Made by a program: the position numbers and the translations under genes. A model generated the notes under the pieces. That model saw only the letters and a list, made by a program, of their open reading frames with translations. It had not been told where the DNA came from and made no database searches. DNA of 51,210 bases. It comes from Streptomyces gardneri. Its GTDB lineage: Bacteria > Actinomycetota > Actinomycetes > Streptomycetales > Streptomycetaceae. The stretch lies in the NCBI RefSeq assembly GCF_006539185.1, contig NZ_BJMN01000059.1, positions 1 to 51,210 on the forward strand, read 5' to 3'. This document shows, piece after piece, positions 35,477 to 42,635 of the stretch. Within the stretch, counting starts at the first letter, position 1, and each line of letters begins with the position of its first letter.

Positions 35477-36691
35477 GTGCCGAACAGTCCGGATCCGGCT
35501 TCCGCGCTGAACCGGGAGCGGACCTTTTGCGTCTCCCGTGACATGTATCCGGAGAAAGCGGCCCCAGGCCCCGCGCCCGAAGGCTGTCTGACCGCGGCGA
35601 TCAGGATCCCCGTACGGATCGTGGTGCTGGTCGTCGTCGTCCCCGTGCGCCTCGTCTGGGACGCGCTCGCCCTGTGCGGCGCCTTCCTGGGCCGCGTGCT
35701 GCTGCGCCCGCTCGGCCGGGCCTACGACTGGTTCCACGAGCACGTGCTCGCACCCGTGGGCCGCGCCGTCGCCCGAATGGCCGAAGCCCTCGCCACGGCG
35801 ACATGGTGGCTGGTCAAGGCCGTCTTCTACTGGCCCTGGCTCGGCCTGTGGCGCTACGTCCTCGTACCCCTCGCCGTCCACCTCGTCGCCGCCCCGGCGG
35901 CCTGGCTGTACCGCGCCGTCCTGACACCGATAGGACACGGCCTCGCCCGTGCGACGGCCTGGGTGTACGCCCGGCTGATCGCACCGCTCGGCCGCGGCGC
36001 CGGCCTCGCGCTGTGGGCGGTGCTGGTGTGGCCGTGGACCGCCCTGTGGCGGTACGTGGTCGTGCCGCTCGCCTCGGGGGCGTACCGCTACGTCCTCACC
36101 CCGCTCGGCCACGGCCTCGCCTGGATCGGCAAGGGGCTCGCCACCGGCCTGACGTGGATCCTGAAGGGCCTCGCCGCCGGCCTGATGCGGCTCGGGAAGG
36201 TCCTCCTCGTCATCCCCGCCGTCTTCCTGTACCGCTGGGTGCTCACCCCCGTCGGACGGGTCCTCGCGGTGATCGGCCGCGAGATCGCCGCCGCCCTCGC
36301 CGTCTGCTGGCGCATCGCCGGGTACATCTCCCTGGCGGTCGGCCGCGCCCTCAAGTGGCTCGCGTGGAACCTGCTCGGCCGCCCCGTGAGCTGGTTCTAC
36401 CGGAGCGTGGCCACTCCGGTCGGCCACTTCGTCCGCGACGCCGTGTGGCGGCCCGCGAAGAAGGCCGCCGTCGAGACCGGCCGAGCGGTCCGCGAAGCCC
36501 TCGCCTCGGCAGCGGAGACCGTGCGCCGGGCGCGCCGCGACGCGTGGCACGCTCTGGTCGGCGGGGAGCGGCGGCCCGAGCCTGTGAACGCTCCACAGGG
36601 TCAGGCGCGTAACCTGGGAGGTGCTGCACCACGACAGACCGTTCCCGGCATGGTGGCCGAGGCCGAGATCTCCCTGCACAAGCGGGGGTGA
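35477..36691 (+). CDS. Repetitive multi-pass membrane protein, unknown function
   Basis: A 404-residue protein with about eight hydrophobic or amphipathic helices separated by a recurring turn: LAPVGRAVA, LTPIGHGLA, IAPLGRGAG, LTPLGHGLA, LTPVGRVLA and ATPVGHFVR, spaced by 25-60 residues. WPW occurs twice before the pattern LWRYV(L/V)VPLA. The C-terminus is charged and probably cytoplasmic. Start choice is uncertain: GTG at 35477 has AAGGAGG only 2 nt upstream, which is too close, while ATG at 35543 has no ribosome binding site. A TAGGCT -10-like hexamer is at 35450. It precedes the DUF2344 gene. I recognise no family; the internal repeat suggests a pore-like or scaffold membrane protein grown by duplication. 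Confidence 0.75.
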   Translation: MPNSPDPASALNRERTFCVSRDMYPEKAAPGPAPEGCLTAAIRIPVRIVVLVVVVPVRLVWDALALCGAFLGRVLLRPLGRAYDWFHEHVLAPVGRAVARMAEALATATWWLVKAVFYWPWLGLWRYVLVPLAVHLVAAPAAWLYRAVLTPIGHGLARATAWVYARLIAPLGRGAGLALWAVLVWPWTALWRYVVVPLASGAYRYVLTPLGHGLAWIGKGLATGLTWILKGLAAGLMRLGKVLLVIPAVFLYRWVLTPVGRVLAVIGREIAAALAVCWRIAGYISLAVGRALKWLAWNLLGRPVSWFYRSVATPVGHFVRDAVWRPAKKAAVETGRAVREALASAAETVRRARRDAWHALVGGERRPEPVNAPQGQARNLGGAAPRQTVPGMVAEAEISLHKRG

Positions 36692-36759
36692 GCCGGCCGG
36701 GCCCCGAGGGAACCCCCGTACACCTGAGGGCGGCGCGCCCCCCGCGCCCGCCCCGCACC

Positions 36760-36765
36760 GAGGAG
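36760..36765 (+). promoter_or_regulatory. Ribosome binding site deciding a CTG start
   Basis: GAGGAG lies 8 nt before the CTG at 36774, an ideal spacing. No ATG, GTG or TTG in frame fits this site, which is the main argument for a non-canonical start in the DUF2344 gene. Confidence 0.55.
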
Positions 36766-36773
36766 AAGAACCA

Positions 36774-37607
36774 CTGGGCAAGCGACAGCCCGAAGGCCCG
36801 CCGCCCGCACCGGCGGTGCAGCGCATCCGACTGCGCTACACCAAGCGCGGCCGCCTCCGGTTCACCAGCCACCGTGACTTCCAGCGCGCCTTCGAGCGTG
36901 CGCTGCGCCGTGCCGAGGTGCCCATGGCGTACTCGGCCGGCTTCACCCCGCACCCCAAGGTGTCGTACGCCAACGCCGCCCCGACCGGTACGGGCTCCGA
37001 AGCCGAGTACCTGGAGATCGCGCTCACCCAGACGCGCGACCCGGAGACCCTGCGGGCCCTGCTCGACGAGTCCCTCCCCGCGGGCCTCGACATCACCGAC
37101 GCCGTCGAGGCCCGGACCTCGGGTCTCGCCGACCGGCTCACCGCCTCCGTGTGGGAGCTGCGGCTCGAAGGCGTCACCGTCGAGGACGCGAAGAAGGCCG
37201 CCGACGCGTTTCTCGCGGCCGAGACCGTGGAAGTACAGCGCAAGACCAAGAACGGCATCCGCACCTTCGACGCCCGCTCCGCGGTCACCGAGCTGACGGT
37301 TTCCTCTCCCCAGGGCGATCCCCAGGGTGATAGGCCGCTGGACAGCGCCTGTGCGATACTGCGGCTGGTTGTTCGGCACGTGACACCTGCCGTACGACCC
37401 GACGACGTCCTGTCCGGTCTCCGAGCTGTGGCCGACCTGGCGCCGCCGGTCCCCGCTGCGGTGACCAGGCTGGCGCAGGGGCTCTTCGACGAGGAGTCCG
37501 GCACGGTGACCGACCCGCTCGCGCCCGACCGCGAGGCAGTCACGGCCGCTTCAACCACGGCCGCCGCGACCGCCTCAGCGACGGCGCCGGGTGCAGGTAC
37601 CGCGTAG
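36774..37607 (+). CDS. DUF2344 / TIGR03936 radical-SAM-associated protein, probable CTG start
   Basis: The conserved body runs from VQRIRLRYTKRGRLRFTSH through FQRAFERALRRAEVPMAYS and GFTPHPKVSYANAAPTG to the C-terminal domain, as in the TIGR03936 family. These proteins are partners of TIGR03960 radical SAM enzymes, and in some genomes the two are fused. The only upstream in-frame start is GTG 36621, which would overlap the previous gene by 71 nt and add a compositionally odd 51-residue leader, so CTG 36774 (GKRQPEG...) is preferred; a later ATG would cut into the conserved core. The last 30 residues are Ala/Thr-rich low complexity. Function unknown. Confidence 0.85.
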   Translation: MGKRQPEGPPPAPAVQRIRLRYTKRGRLRFTSHRDFQRAFERALRRAEVPMAYSAGFTPHPKVSYANAAPTGTGSEAEYLEIALTQTRDPETLRALLDESLPAGLDITDAVEARTSGLADRLTASVWELRLEGVTVEDAKKAADAFLAAETVEVQRKTKNGIRTFDARSAVTELTVSSPQGDPQGDRPLDSACAILRLVVRHVTPAVRPDDVLSGLRAVADLAPPVPAAVTRLAQGLFDEESGTVTDPLAPDREAVTAASTTAAATASATAPGAGTA

Positions 37608-37681
37608 GGAGCGGTCGTTGTAGCGCCGCCCTGGTACTCGGGAGCCACCTGGGTCGGGCAGCGCACAGACCAGGAGACTTT

Positions 37682-37717
37682 CGCCAGGCCGTACGCACAG
37701 GGCGTACGGAACCGGCG
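37682..37717 (+). promoter_or_regulatory. Hairpin in the leader of the RNase E/G gene
   Basis: CCGTACGC (37689-37696) pairs with GCGTACGG (37702-37709) around ACAGG, and outside an internal loop CGCC (37682-37685) pairs with GGCG (37714-37717). It lies about 125 nt before the start codon. E. coli RNase E autoregulates through its own leader; whether this does so here is not known. It could equally be a terminator for the DUF2344 gene. Confidence 0.4.
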
Positions 37718-37841
37718 AGCCAGACATCAGCTCCCGTGCGGCGCCCGCGCCCCGGACGGCGGCACCGCGCCACAGGCGTGATCGTGCCGCCGGGCCGGAA
37801 CCAGACGCGGCGCCCGGGAGCGTGACGGGAGAACCGCCCGC

Positions 37842-40800
37842 ATGCTCGAGTCCAACGAAGACACCAACGCCCCCGGTGACAAGCTGCCGCCGCGCCGTCG
37901 GCGCCGCGCCGCTTCCCGCCCCGCCGGTCCGCCGGTGACGGAGGGCACCCAGGCCACCGAGAACACGGCGCCAGCCGAGACCCCGGCCGCCGAGGCCGCG
38001 CCGGTCGAGGCCGAGGCCGCCCCCGCGCCGCGCACCCGCCGCCGCGCCACCCGCAAGGCCACCGCACCGGCCGTCGAGACCATCGAGGTCGGCGCCCCCC
38101 TCGCGGAGGTCCCCGCCGCCGAGCCGGTCGCCGAGACCGCCGCCGACGAGGCCGCCGAGGCCGCTCCGGCGCGCCCGGCCCGTCGCCGTGCCACCCGTAA
38201 GGCCACGTCGCCGGTGACGTCCCCGGCCGCCGTGGAGGAGCCCGCGGTCGAGGCCGTGCCGGTCGCCGAGACCGCCGCCGCCCCGGTCGACGAGGCCGCC
38301 GAGGCCGCTCCGGCGCGCCCGGCCCGCCGTCGTGCCACCCGTAAGGCCACGTCGCCGGTGACGTCCCCGGCCGCCGTGGAGGAGCCCGCGGTCGAGGCCG
38401 CGCCGGTCACCGCCGCCGCTCCGGTCGAGGAGGCCCCCGAGGCCGCCGCGCCCGCCCCGCGCACCCGCCGCCGCGCCACCCGCAGGGTCACCTCGCCCGA
38501 GGCCGCCCCCGAGGCGCCCGCCGAGGCCGCCACCGGCGAGTCCCTGCCGCAGGACGCCCTCGCGCAGATCGCCGCCGACGAGGCCGAGGTCGCCGCCGCC
38601 GAGACCGCCGCCACCCGTGGCCGCGGCCGCCGTCGCGCCACCTCGCCGCAGTTCACTTCCGAGCCCGTCACGAAGCCGGAGACGTCCCGCGCCCGCCGCG
38701 CCGAGCGTCCCGCCGTCGCCGTCTTCCAGGCCCCGGTGTTCTCCGAGCCGATGTTCCAGACCCCGGAGACGGCCGCCATGGCAGCCGCCGAGGTCGTGGA
38801 GCCGGAGGAGCTGGAGGAGGACGAGCTCGACGAGACCGTCGAGGCCGAGGCCGCCGAGACGGCCGGGCCCATCGAGATCCCCGAGGCCACCGAGCGCGCC
38901 GAGGCCGGCTCCCGCCGTCGCCGTCGCCGCCGTGGCGAGCCCGTCGCCGTCGAGCCCGTCCCGGCCACCGTCGCCGACGAGCCCGAGGTCGAGGCCGCAG
39001 CGGACGAGCTCGAAGAGGCCGACGAGACCGAGGAGACCGACGAGTACGGGGACCGCCCGTCCCGCCGTCGCCGCCGTGGCGGCCGTCGCCGTCGCCGCGG
39101 TGAGCTCACCGAGGTCGAGGAGTCGGACGAGTCCGACGAGCTCCGCGCCGAGGACGAGGGCGAGGCCGAGGAGGGCGAGGAGGAGCAGGACGAGGCCGAG
39201 GCGTACGCCGGCGGCTCCAGCAGCTCCCGTCGCCGTCGCCGCCGTCGCCGTCGCAGCGGGGACGCCTCCGCCGACGTCGAGGGCACCGACGAGGAAGGCG
39301 TCCGCACGGTCGTCAAGGTCCGCGAGCCCCGCCCGGCCCGCGAGAAGGCCGAGGCCGGCACGAGCGCCGACGAGGTCCAGTCCATCAAGGGCTCGACCCG
39401 CCTGGAGGCCAAGAAGCAGCGGCGCCGCGAGGGCCGCGAGCAGGGCCGCCGCCGCGTCCCGATCATCACCGAGGCCGAGTTCCTGGCCCGCCGCGAGGCC
39501 GTCGAGCGCGTCATGGTCGTCCGCCAGAGCGGCGAGCGCACCCAGATCGGCGTCCTCGAAGACAACGTGCTCGTCGAGCACTACGTCAACAAGGAGCAGG
39601 CCACCTCGTACGTCGGCAACGTCTACCTGGGCAAGGTCCAGAACGTCCTGCCGTCGATGGAGGCCGCGTTCGTCGACATCGGCAAGGGCCGCAACGCCGT
39701 CCTGTACGCCGGCGAGGTCAACTTCGAGGCGCTCGGCATGGCCAACGGGCCGCGCCGCATCGAGACCGCCCTCAAGTCCGGCCAGTCCGTCCTCGTGCAG
39801 GTCACGAAGGACCCGATCGGCCACAAGGGCGCCCGTCTGACCAGCCAGGTCTCCCTGCCCGGCCGCTACCTCGTGTACGTGCCCGAGGGCTCGATGACCG
39901 GCATCAGCCGCAAGCTCCCGGACACCGAGCGCGCCCGGCTGAAGACCATCCTCAAGAAGATCGTCCCCGAGGACGCGGGCGTCATCGTGCGTACCGCCGC
40001 CGAGGGCGCGAGCGAGGACGAGCTGCGCCGCGACGTCGAGCGTCTGCAGGCGCAGTGGGAGGACATCCAGAAGAAGGCGCAGCAGATCTCGACGAGCGCG
40101 CCGAGCCTGCTGTACGGCGAGCCGGACATGACCGTCCGGGTCGTCCGCGACATCTTCAACGAGGACTTCTCCAAGGTCATCGTCAGCGGTGACGAGGCGT
40201 GGGAGACCATCCACGGCTACGTCTCGCACGTCGCCCCGGACCTGGCCGACCGCCTGTCCAAGTGGACGAGCGAGGTCGACGTCTTCGCGACGTACCGGAT
40301 CGACGAGCAGCTCATGAAGGCGCTGGACCGCAAGGTCTGGCTGCCGTCCGGCGGCTCGCTGGTGATCGACAAGACCGAGGCGATGATCGTCGTCGACGTC
40401 AACACCGGCAAGTTCACCGGCCAGGGCGGCAACCTCGAAGAGACCGTGACGAGGAACAACCTCGAAGCGGCCGAGGAGATCGTGCGCCAGCTCCGGCTGC
40501 GCGACCTCGGCGGCATCGTCGTCATCGACTTCATCGACATGGTCCTGGAGTCCAACCGCGACCTGGTGCTGCGCCGCCTCCTGGAGTGCCTGGGCCGTGA
40601 CCGGACCAAGCACCAGGTGGCCGAGGTCACCTCGCTCGGCCTGGTCCAGATGACCCGCAAGCGGGTCGGCCAGGGCCTCCTGGAGTCCTTCTCCGAGACC
40701 TGCGTCCACTGCAACGGCCGCGGTGTCATCGTCCACATGGAGCAGCCGGCGGTCACCGGCGGCGGTGGCGGCAAGCGGGCGAAGAAGCGCGGCCGCGGCG

Positions 40801-41675
40801 GCGCCGAGCACGCCCACGAGCACGAGCACGAGACCGTCGAGTCCGGTGCCGAGCACGAGACCGAGGCCGAGGTCGCGGCGGAGCTGGCCGCGCCGGTGGC
40901 CCTGCCCGAGCCCATCGCCCCGGACGAGGAGCTGTACGGCAGCATCGCCGAGGCCGAGGCCGCCGCCTCGCGCGGTCGTGGCCGTCGCCGCGCCACCCGC
41001 CGGGTGTCCGCGCCGGCCGCCCCGGCCCGTGTCGTGGAGACCGAGACCTACGTGGTGGAGCCGGAGCCGGCCCCCGTCGTCGAGGCCGTCGAGCCGGTGG
41101 CCGAGCCGGTCGTCGAGCCGGTGGTCGAGGAGACCGCCGCCCCGGCCCCGCGCGCCCGTCGCCGTGCCACGCGCCGGGCGACGTCCCCGGTCGTGTCGAC
41201 CACGGAGGCCGTCGAGGCCGTCGAGCCCGCCGTCGTCGAGCCGGTGGCCGCGCCCGTCGCCGAGGAGGCCCCCGTGGCCGCCCCGGAGCCGGAGCCCGTC
41301 GTGGAGACCGCGCCCGAGCCCGTCGTCGAGGAGGCCCCCGTGGCCGCCCCGCCGCGTGCCCGTCGCCGGGTGGTCCGCAAGGCCACCGCTCCCGCCGGTT
41401 CCCCCGCGGGCGCCGAGGAGGCGGCCGTCCTCGTGGTCGCCACGGCCCCGGCCGAGACCGAGGCTGCCACGGCGGAGTCCGAGGCGGAGGCCGAGACCGA
41501 GGCCGCGCCGGCCAAGAAGACGGCCGCGCGCAAGACCGCGAAGAAGGCCACGGCCAAGAAGGCCGCCACCAAGAAGACGGCGGCGACCAAGAAGACGGCG
41601 GCGAAGAAGACCACCGCCAAGAAGGCCCCGGCCAAGAAGGCGGCGGAGAAGACCGCGGCTCCGGCCCAGGACTGA
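37842..41675 (+). CDS. rne: Ribonuclease E/G family endoribonuclease with long low-complexity arms
   Basis: A 1277-residue single-strand endoribonuclease for mRNA decay and rRNA processing. The catalytic core occupies about residues 540-960: the S1 domain (YVGNVYLGKVQNVLPSMEAA), the DNase I-like domain with acidic residues in MIVVDVNTGKFTG (about 851) and VVIDFIDM (about 895), and the Zn-link CVHC at 954-957. The flanking arms are Ala/Glu/Pro/Val-rich with repeated basic RRRATR motifs, 144-bp direct repeats in the N-terminal arm, and a Lys/Ala tail (KKTAAKKTTAKKAPAKK). Such arms are characteristic of actinobacterial RNase E and bind RNA and partners. ATG after GGGAGA; a 17-bp terminator follows. 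Confidence 0.96.
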   Translation: MLESNEDTNAPGDKLPPRRRRRAASRPAGPPVTEGTQATENTAPAETPAAEAAPVEAEAAPAPRTRRRATRKATAPAVETIEVGAPLAEVPAAEPVAETAADEAAEAAPARPARRRATRKATSPVTSPAAVEEPAVEAVPVAETAAAPVDEAAEAAPARPARRRATRKATSPVTSPAAVEEPAVEAAPVTAAAPVEEAPEAAAPAPRTRRRATRRVTSPEAAPEAPAEAATGESLPQDALAQIAADEAEVAAAETAATRGRGRRRATSPQFTSEPVTKPETSRARRAERPAVAVFQAPVFSEPMFQTPETAAMAAAEVVEPEELEEDELDETVEAEAAETAGPIEIPEATERAEAGSRRRRRRRGEPVAVEPVPATVADEPEVEAAADELEEADETEETDEYGDRPSRRRRRGGRRRRRGELTEVEESDESDELRAEDEGEAEEGEEEQDEAEAYAGGSSSSRRRRRRRRRSGDASADVEGTDEEGVRTVVKVREPRPAREKAEAGTSADEVQSIKGSTRLEAKKQRRREGREQGRRRVPIITEAEFLARREAVERVMVVRQSGERTQIGVLEDNVLVEHYVNKEQATSYVGNVYLGKVQNVLPSMEAAFVDIGKGRNAVLYAGEVNFEALGMANGPRRIETALKSGQSVLVQVTKDPIGHKGARLTSQVSLPGRYLVYVPEGSMTGISRKLPDTERARLKTILKKIVPEDAGVIVRTAAEGASEDELRRDVERLQAQWEDIQKKAQQISTSAPSLLYGEPDMTVRVVRDIFNEDFSKVIVSGDEAWETIHGYVSHVAPDLADRLSKWTSEVDVFATYRIDEQLMKALDRKVWLPSGGSLVIDKTEAMIVVDVNTGKFTGQGGNLEETVTRNNLEAAEEIVRQLRLRDLGGIVVIDFIDMVLESNRDLVLRRLLECLGRDRTKHQVAEVTSLGLVQMTRKRVGQGLLESFSETCVHCNGRGVIVHMEQPAVTGGGGGKRAKKRGRGGAEHAHEHEHETVESGAEHETEAEVAAELAAPVALPEPIAPDEELYGSIAEAEAAASRGRGRRRATRRVSAPAAPARVVETETYVVEPEPAPVVEAVEPVAEPVVEPVVEETAAPAPRARRRATRRATSPVVSTTEAVEAVEPAVVEPVAAPVAEEAPVAAPEPEPVVETAPEPVVEEAPVAAPPRARRRVVRKATAPAGSPAGAEEAAVLVVATAPAETEAATAESEAEAETEAAPAKKTAARKTAKKATAKKAATKKTAATKKTAAKKTTAKKAPAKKAAEKTAAPAQD
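38148..38410 (+). repeat. Direct repeat of 144-bp period inside rne
   Basis: Two nearly identical copies starting at 38148 and 38292 encode EAAEAAPARPARRRATRKAT followed by SPVTSPAAVEEPAVEA. The DNA is almost unchanged between copies, suggesting a recent duplication within the disordered N-terminal arm. Confidence 0.85.
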
Positions 41676-41680
41676 TCCAC

Positions 41681-41718
41681 CGGGTGCGGGCCGTCCCCTT
41701 CGGGACGGCCCGCACCCG
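41681..41718 (+). terminator. Stem-loop terminator after rne
   Basis: A 17-bp perfect stem CGGGTGCGGGCCGTCCC with its complement around a CTTC tetraloop, 5 nt after the stop codon. Confidence 0.9.
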
Positions 41719-41792
41719 CTCGGGCGAATTTGACCCCCTGCGGCAGCCGCCCGTAACCTAGACCGTCGGCGTGTCTGACTGGACGCGTCGCA

Positions 41793-41890
41793 CCTCTGAG
41801 CAACTCCCTCCCGCTCGTCGGGAGAGGCCGCTCGTCCGATTCCGGAACGCCGCGGGCCCCCGGGCCCGTGTGAGCGGCTGGCTTCAGAGG
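41793..41890 (+). promoter_or_regulatory. Structured multibranch leader of rplU-rpmA, candidate r-protein regulatory element
   Basis: The outer helix CCTCTGAG (41793-41800) pairs with TTCAGAGG (41883-41890). It encloses a hairpin CTCCCG/CGGGAG (41808-41824) and a second arm GGCCGCTC/GAGCGGCT (41826-41833 with 41872-41879), capped by CGCGGG/CCCGTG (41851-41870). A TAACCT hexamer at about 41753 could be the -10. The structure ends 30 nt before the rplU start. Such leaders commonly mediate autoregulation of ribosomal protein operons; this specific one is inferred from pairing only. Confidence 0.5.
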
Positions 41891-41920
41891 TTTTCGATCC
41901 CGAGTGAGAGAGAGATCCGC

Positions 41921-42241
41921 GTGTACGCCATCGTGCGCAGCGGTGGTCGCCAGCACAAGGTTGCTGTCGGCGACATCGTTGAGGTTGACAAGATTTCCAC
42001 TGCCAAGGTTGGCGACACGGTCGAGCTCTCGACCCTGCTCGTTGTCGACGGCGACGCCGTGACCAGCGACCCGTGGGTCCTGGCCGGCATCAAGGTCACG
42101 GCCGAGGTCGTGGACCACCACAAGGGCGCCAAGATCGACATCCTGCGCTACAAGAACAAGACCGGCTACCGCCGTCGCCAGGGTCACCGCCAGCAGTACA
42201 CGGCGATCAAGGTCACCGGTATCCCCGCGGCTGCGAAGTAA
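41921..42241 (+). CDS. rplU: 50S ribosomal protein L21
   Basis: A 106-residue large-subunit protein beginning MYAIVRSGGRQHKVAVGDI, with the hallmark basic C-terminal end YKNKTGYRRRQGHRQQYTAI, which binds 23S rRNA. The GTG at 41921 follows GAGAGAGA. The frame is open upstream to 41771 but that part is the structured leader. It is followed after 13 nt by rpmA; the rplU-rpmA-obg order is universal in bacteria. Confidence 0.98.
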   Translation: MYAIVRSGGRQHKVAVGDIVEVDKISTAKVGDTVELSTLLVVDGDAVTSDPWVLAGIKVTAEVVDHHKGAKIDILRYKNKTGYRRRQGHRQQYTAIKVTGIPAAAK

Positions 42242-42254
42242 GAGGGACTGAGAC

Positions 42255-42509
42255 ATGGCACACAAGAAGGGCGCATCGTCCACCCGGAACGGGCGCGATT
42301 CCAACGCTCAGCGGCTCGGCGTGAAGCGCTTCGGCGGTCAGGTCGTTTCCGCTGGTGAGATCCTCGTCCGCCAGCGCGGCACCCACTTCCACCCCGGCGC
42401 GGGCGTCGGCCGTGGCGGCGACGACACGCTGTTCGCCCTGCTGCCCGGCTCGGTGCAGTTCGGCACCCACCGTGGCCGCAAGGTCGTGAACATCGTTCCG
42501 GTCGCCTGA
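42255..42509 (+). CDS. rpmA: 50S ribosomal protein L27
   Basis: An 84-residue protein whose N-terminal extension AHKKGASSTRNGRDSNAQRLG reaches the peptidyl transferase centre; it lacks the cleavable Firmicutes extension. The body has QVVSAGEILVRQRGT and HPGAGVGRGGDDTLFAL. ATG after AGAGGGAC. Cotranscribed with rplU. Residue runs quoted here are shortened blocks of the conserved sequence. Confidence 0.98.
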   Translation: MAHKKGASSTRNGRDSNAQRLGVKRFGGQVVSAGEILVRQRGTHFHPGAGVGRGGDDTLFALLPGSVQFGTHRGRKVVNIVPVA

Positions 42510-42523
42510 TCGGATCTTTGCGG

Positions 42524-42562
42524 AGGCGGACCTCACTTCCCGTACGGGAAGCGGGTCCGCCT
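42524..42562 (+). terminator. Stem-loop terminator after rpmA
   Basis: AGGCGGACC/GGTCCGCCT outer stem with an inner palindrome CTTCCCGTACGGGAAG, followed by TTCG. It separates rplU-rpmA from obg. Confidence 0.85.
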
Positions 42563-42574
42563 TTCGCGTGTTAC

Positions 42575-42580
42575 TAGATA
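42575..42580 (+). promoter_or_regulatory. Candidate -10 element of obg
   Basis: TAGATA lies in an AT-richer patch (TTACTAGATAGACATT) right after the terminator, about 55 nt before the ATG, giving obg its own promoter. Confidence 0.5.
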
Positions 42581-42635
42581 GACATTCCGCACTTCCCCCG
42601 CCTTCGGCCGGGGACCCCCCAATGGAGGCACCACC

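Noticed and set aside
26705..36691. Mobile element or prophage as carrier of the glycopolymer block
   Set aside because: No transposase, integrase, tRNA attachment duplication or terminal inverted repeats were found at the borders.
37575..40856. 1093-residue Gly/Leu-rich minus-strand frame
   Set aside because: Antisense to the repetitive arms of rne; Gly/Leu repeats mirror the Ala/Glu codons.
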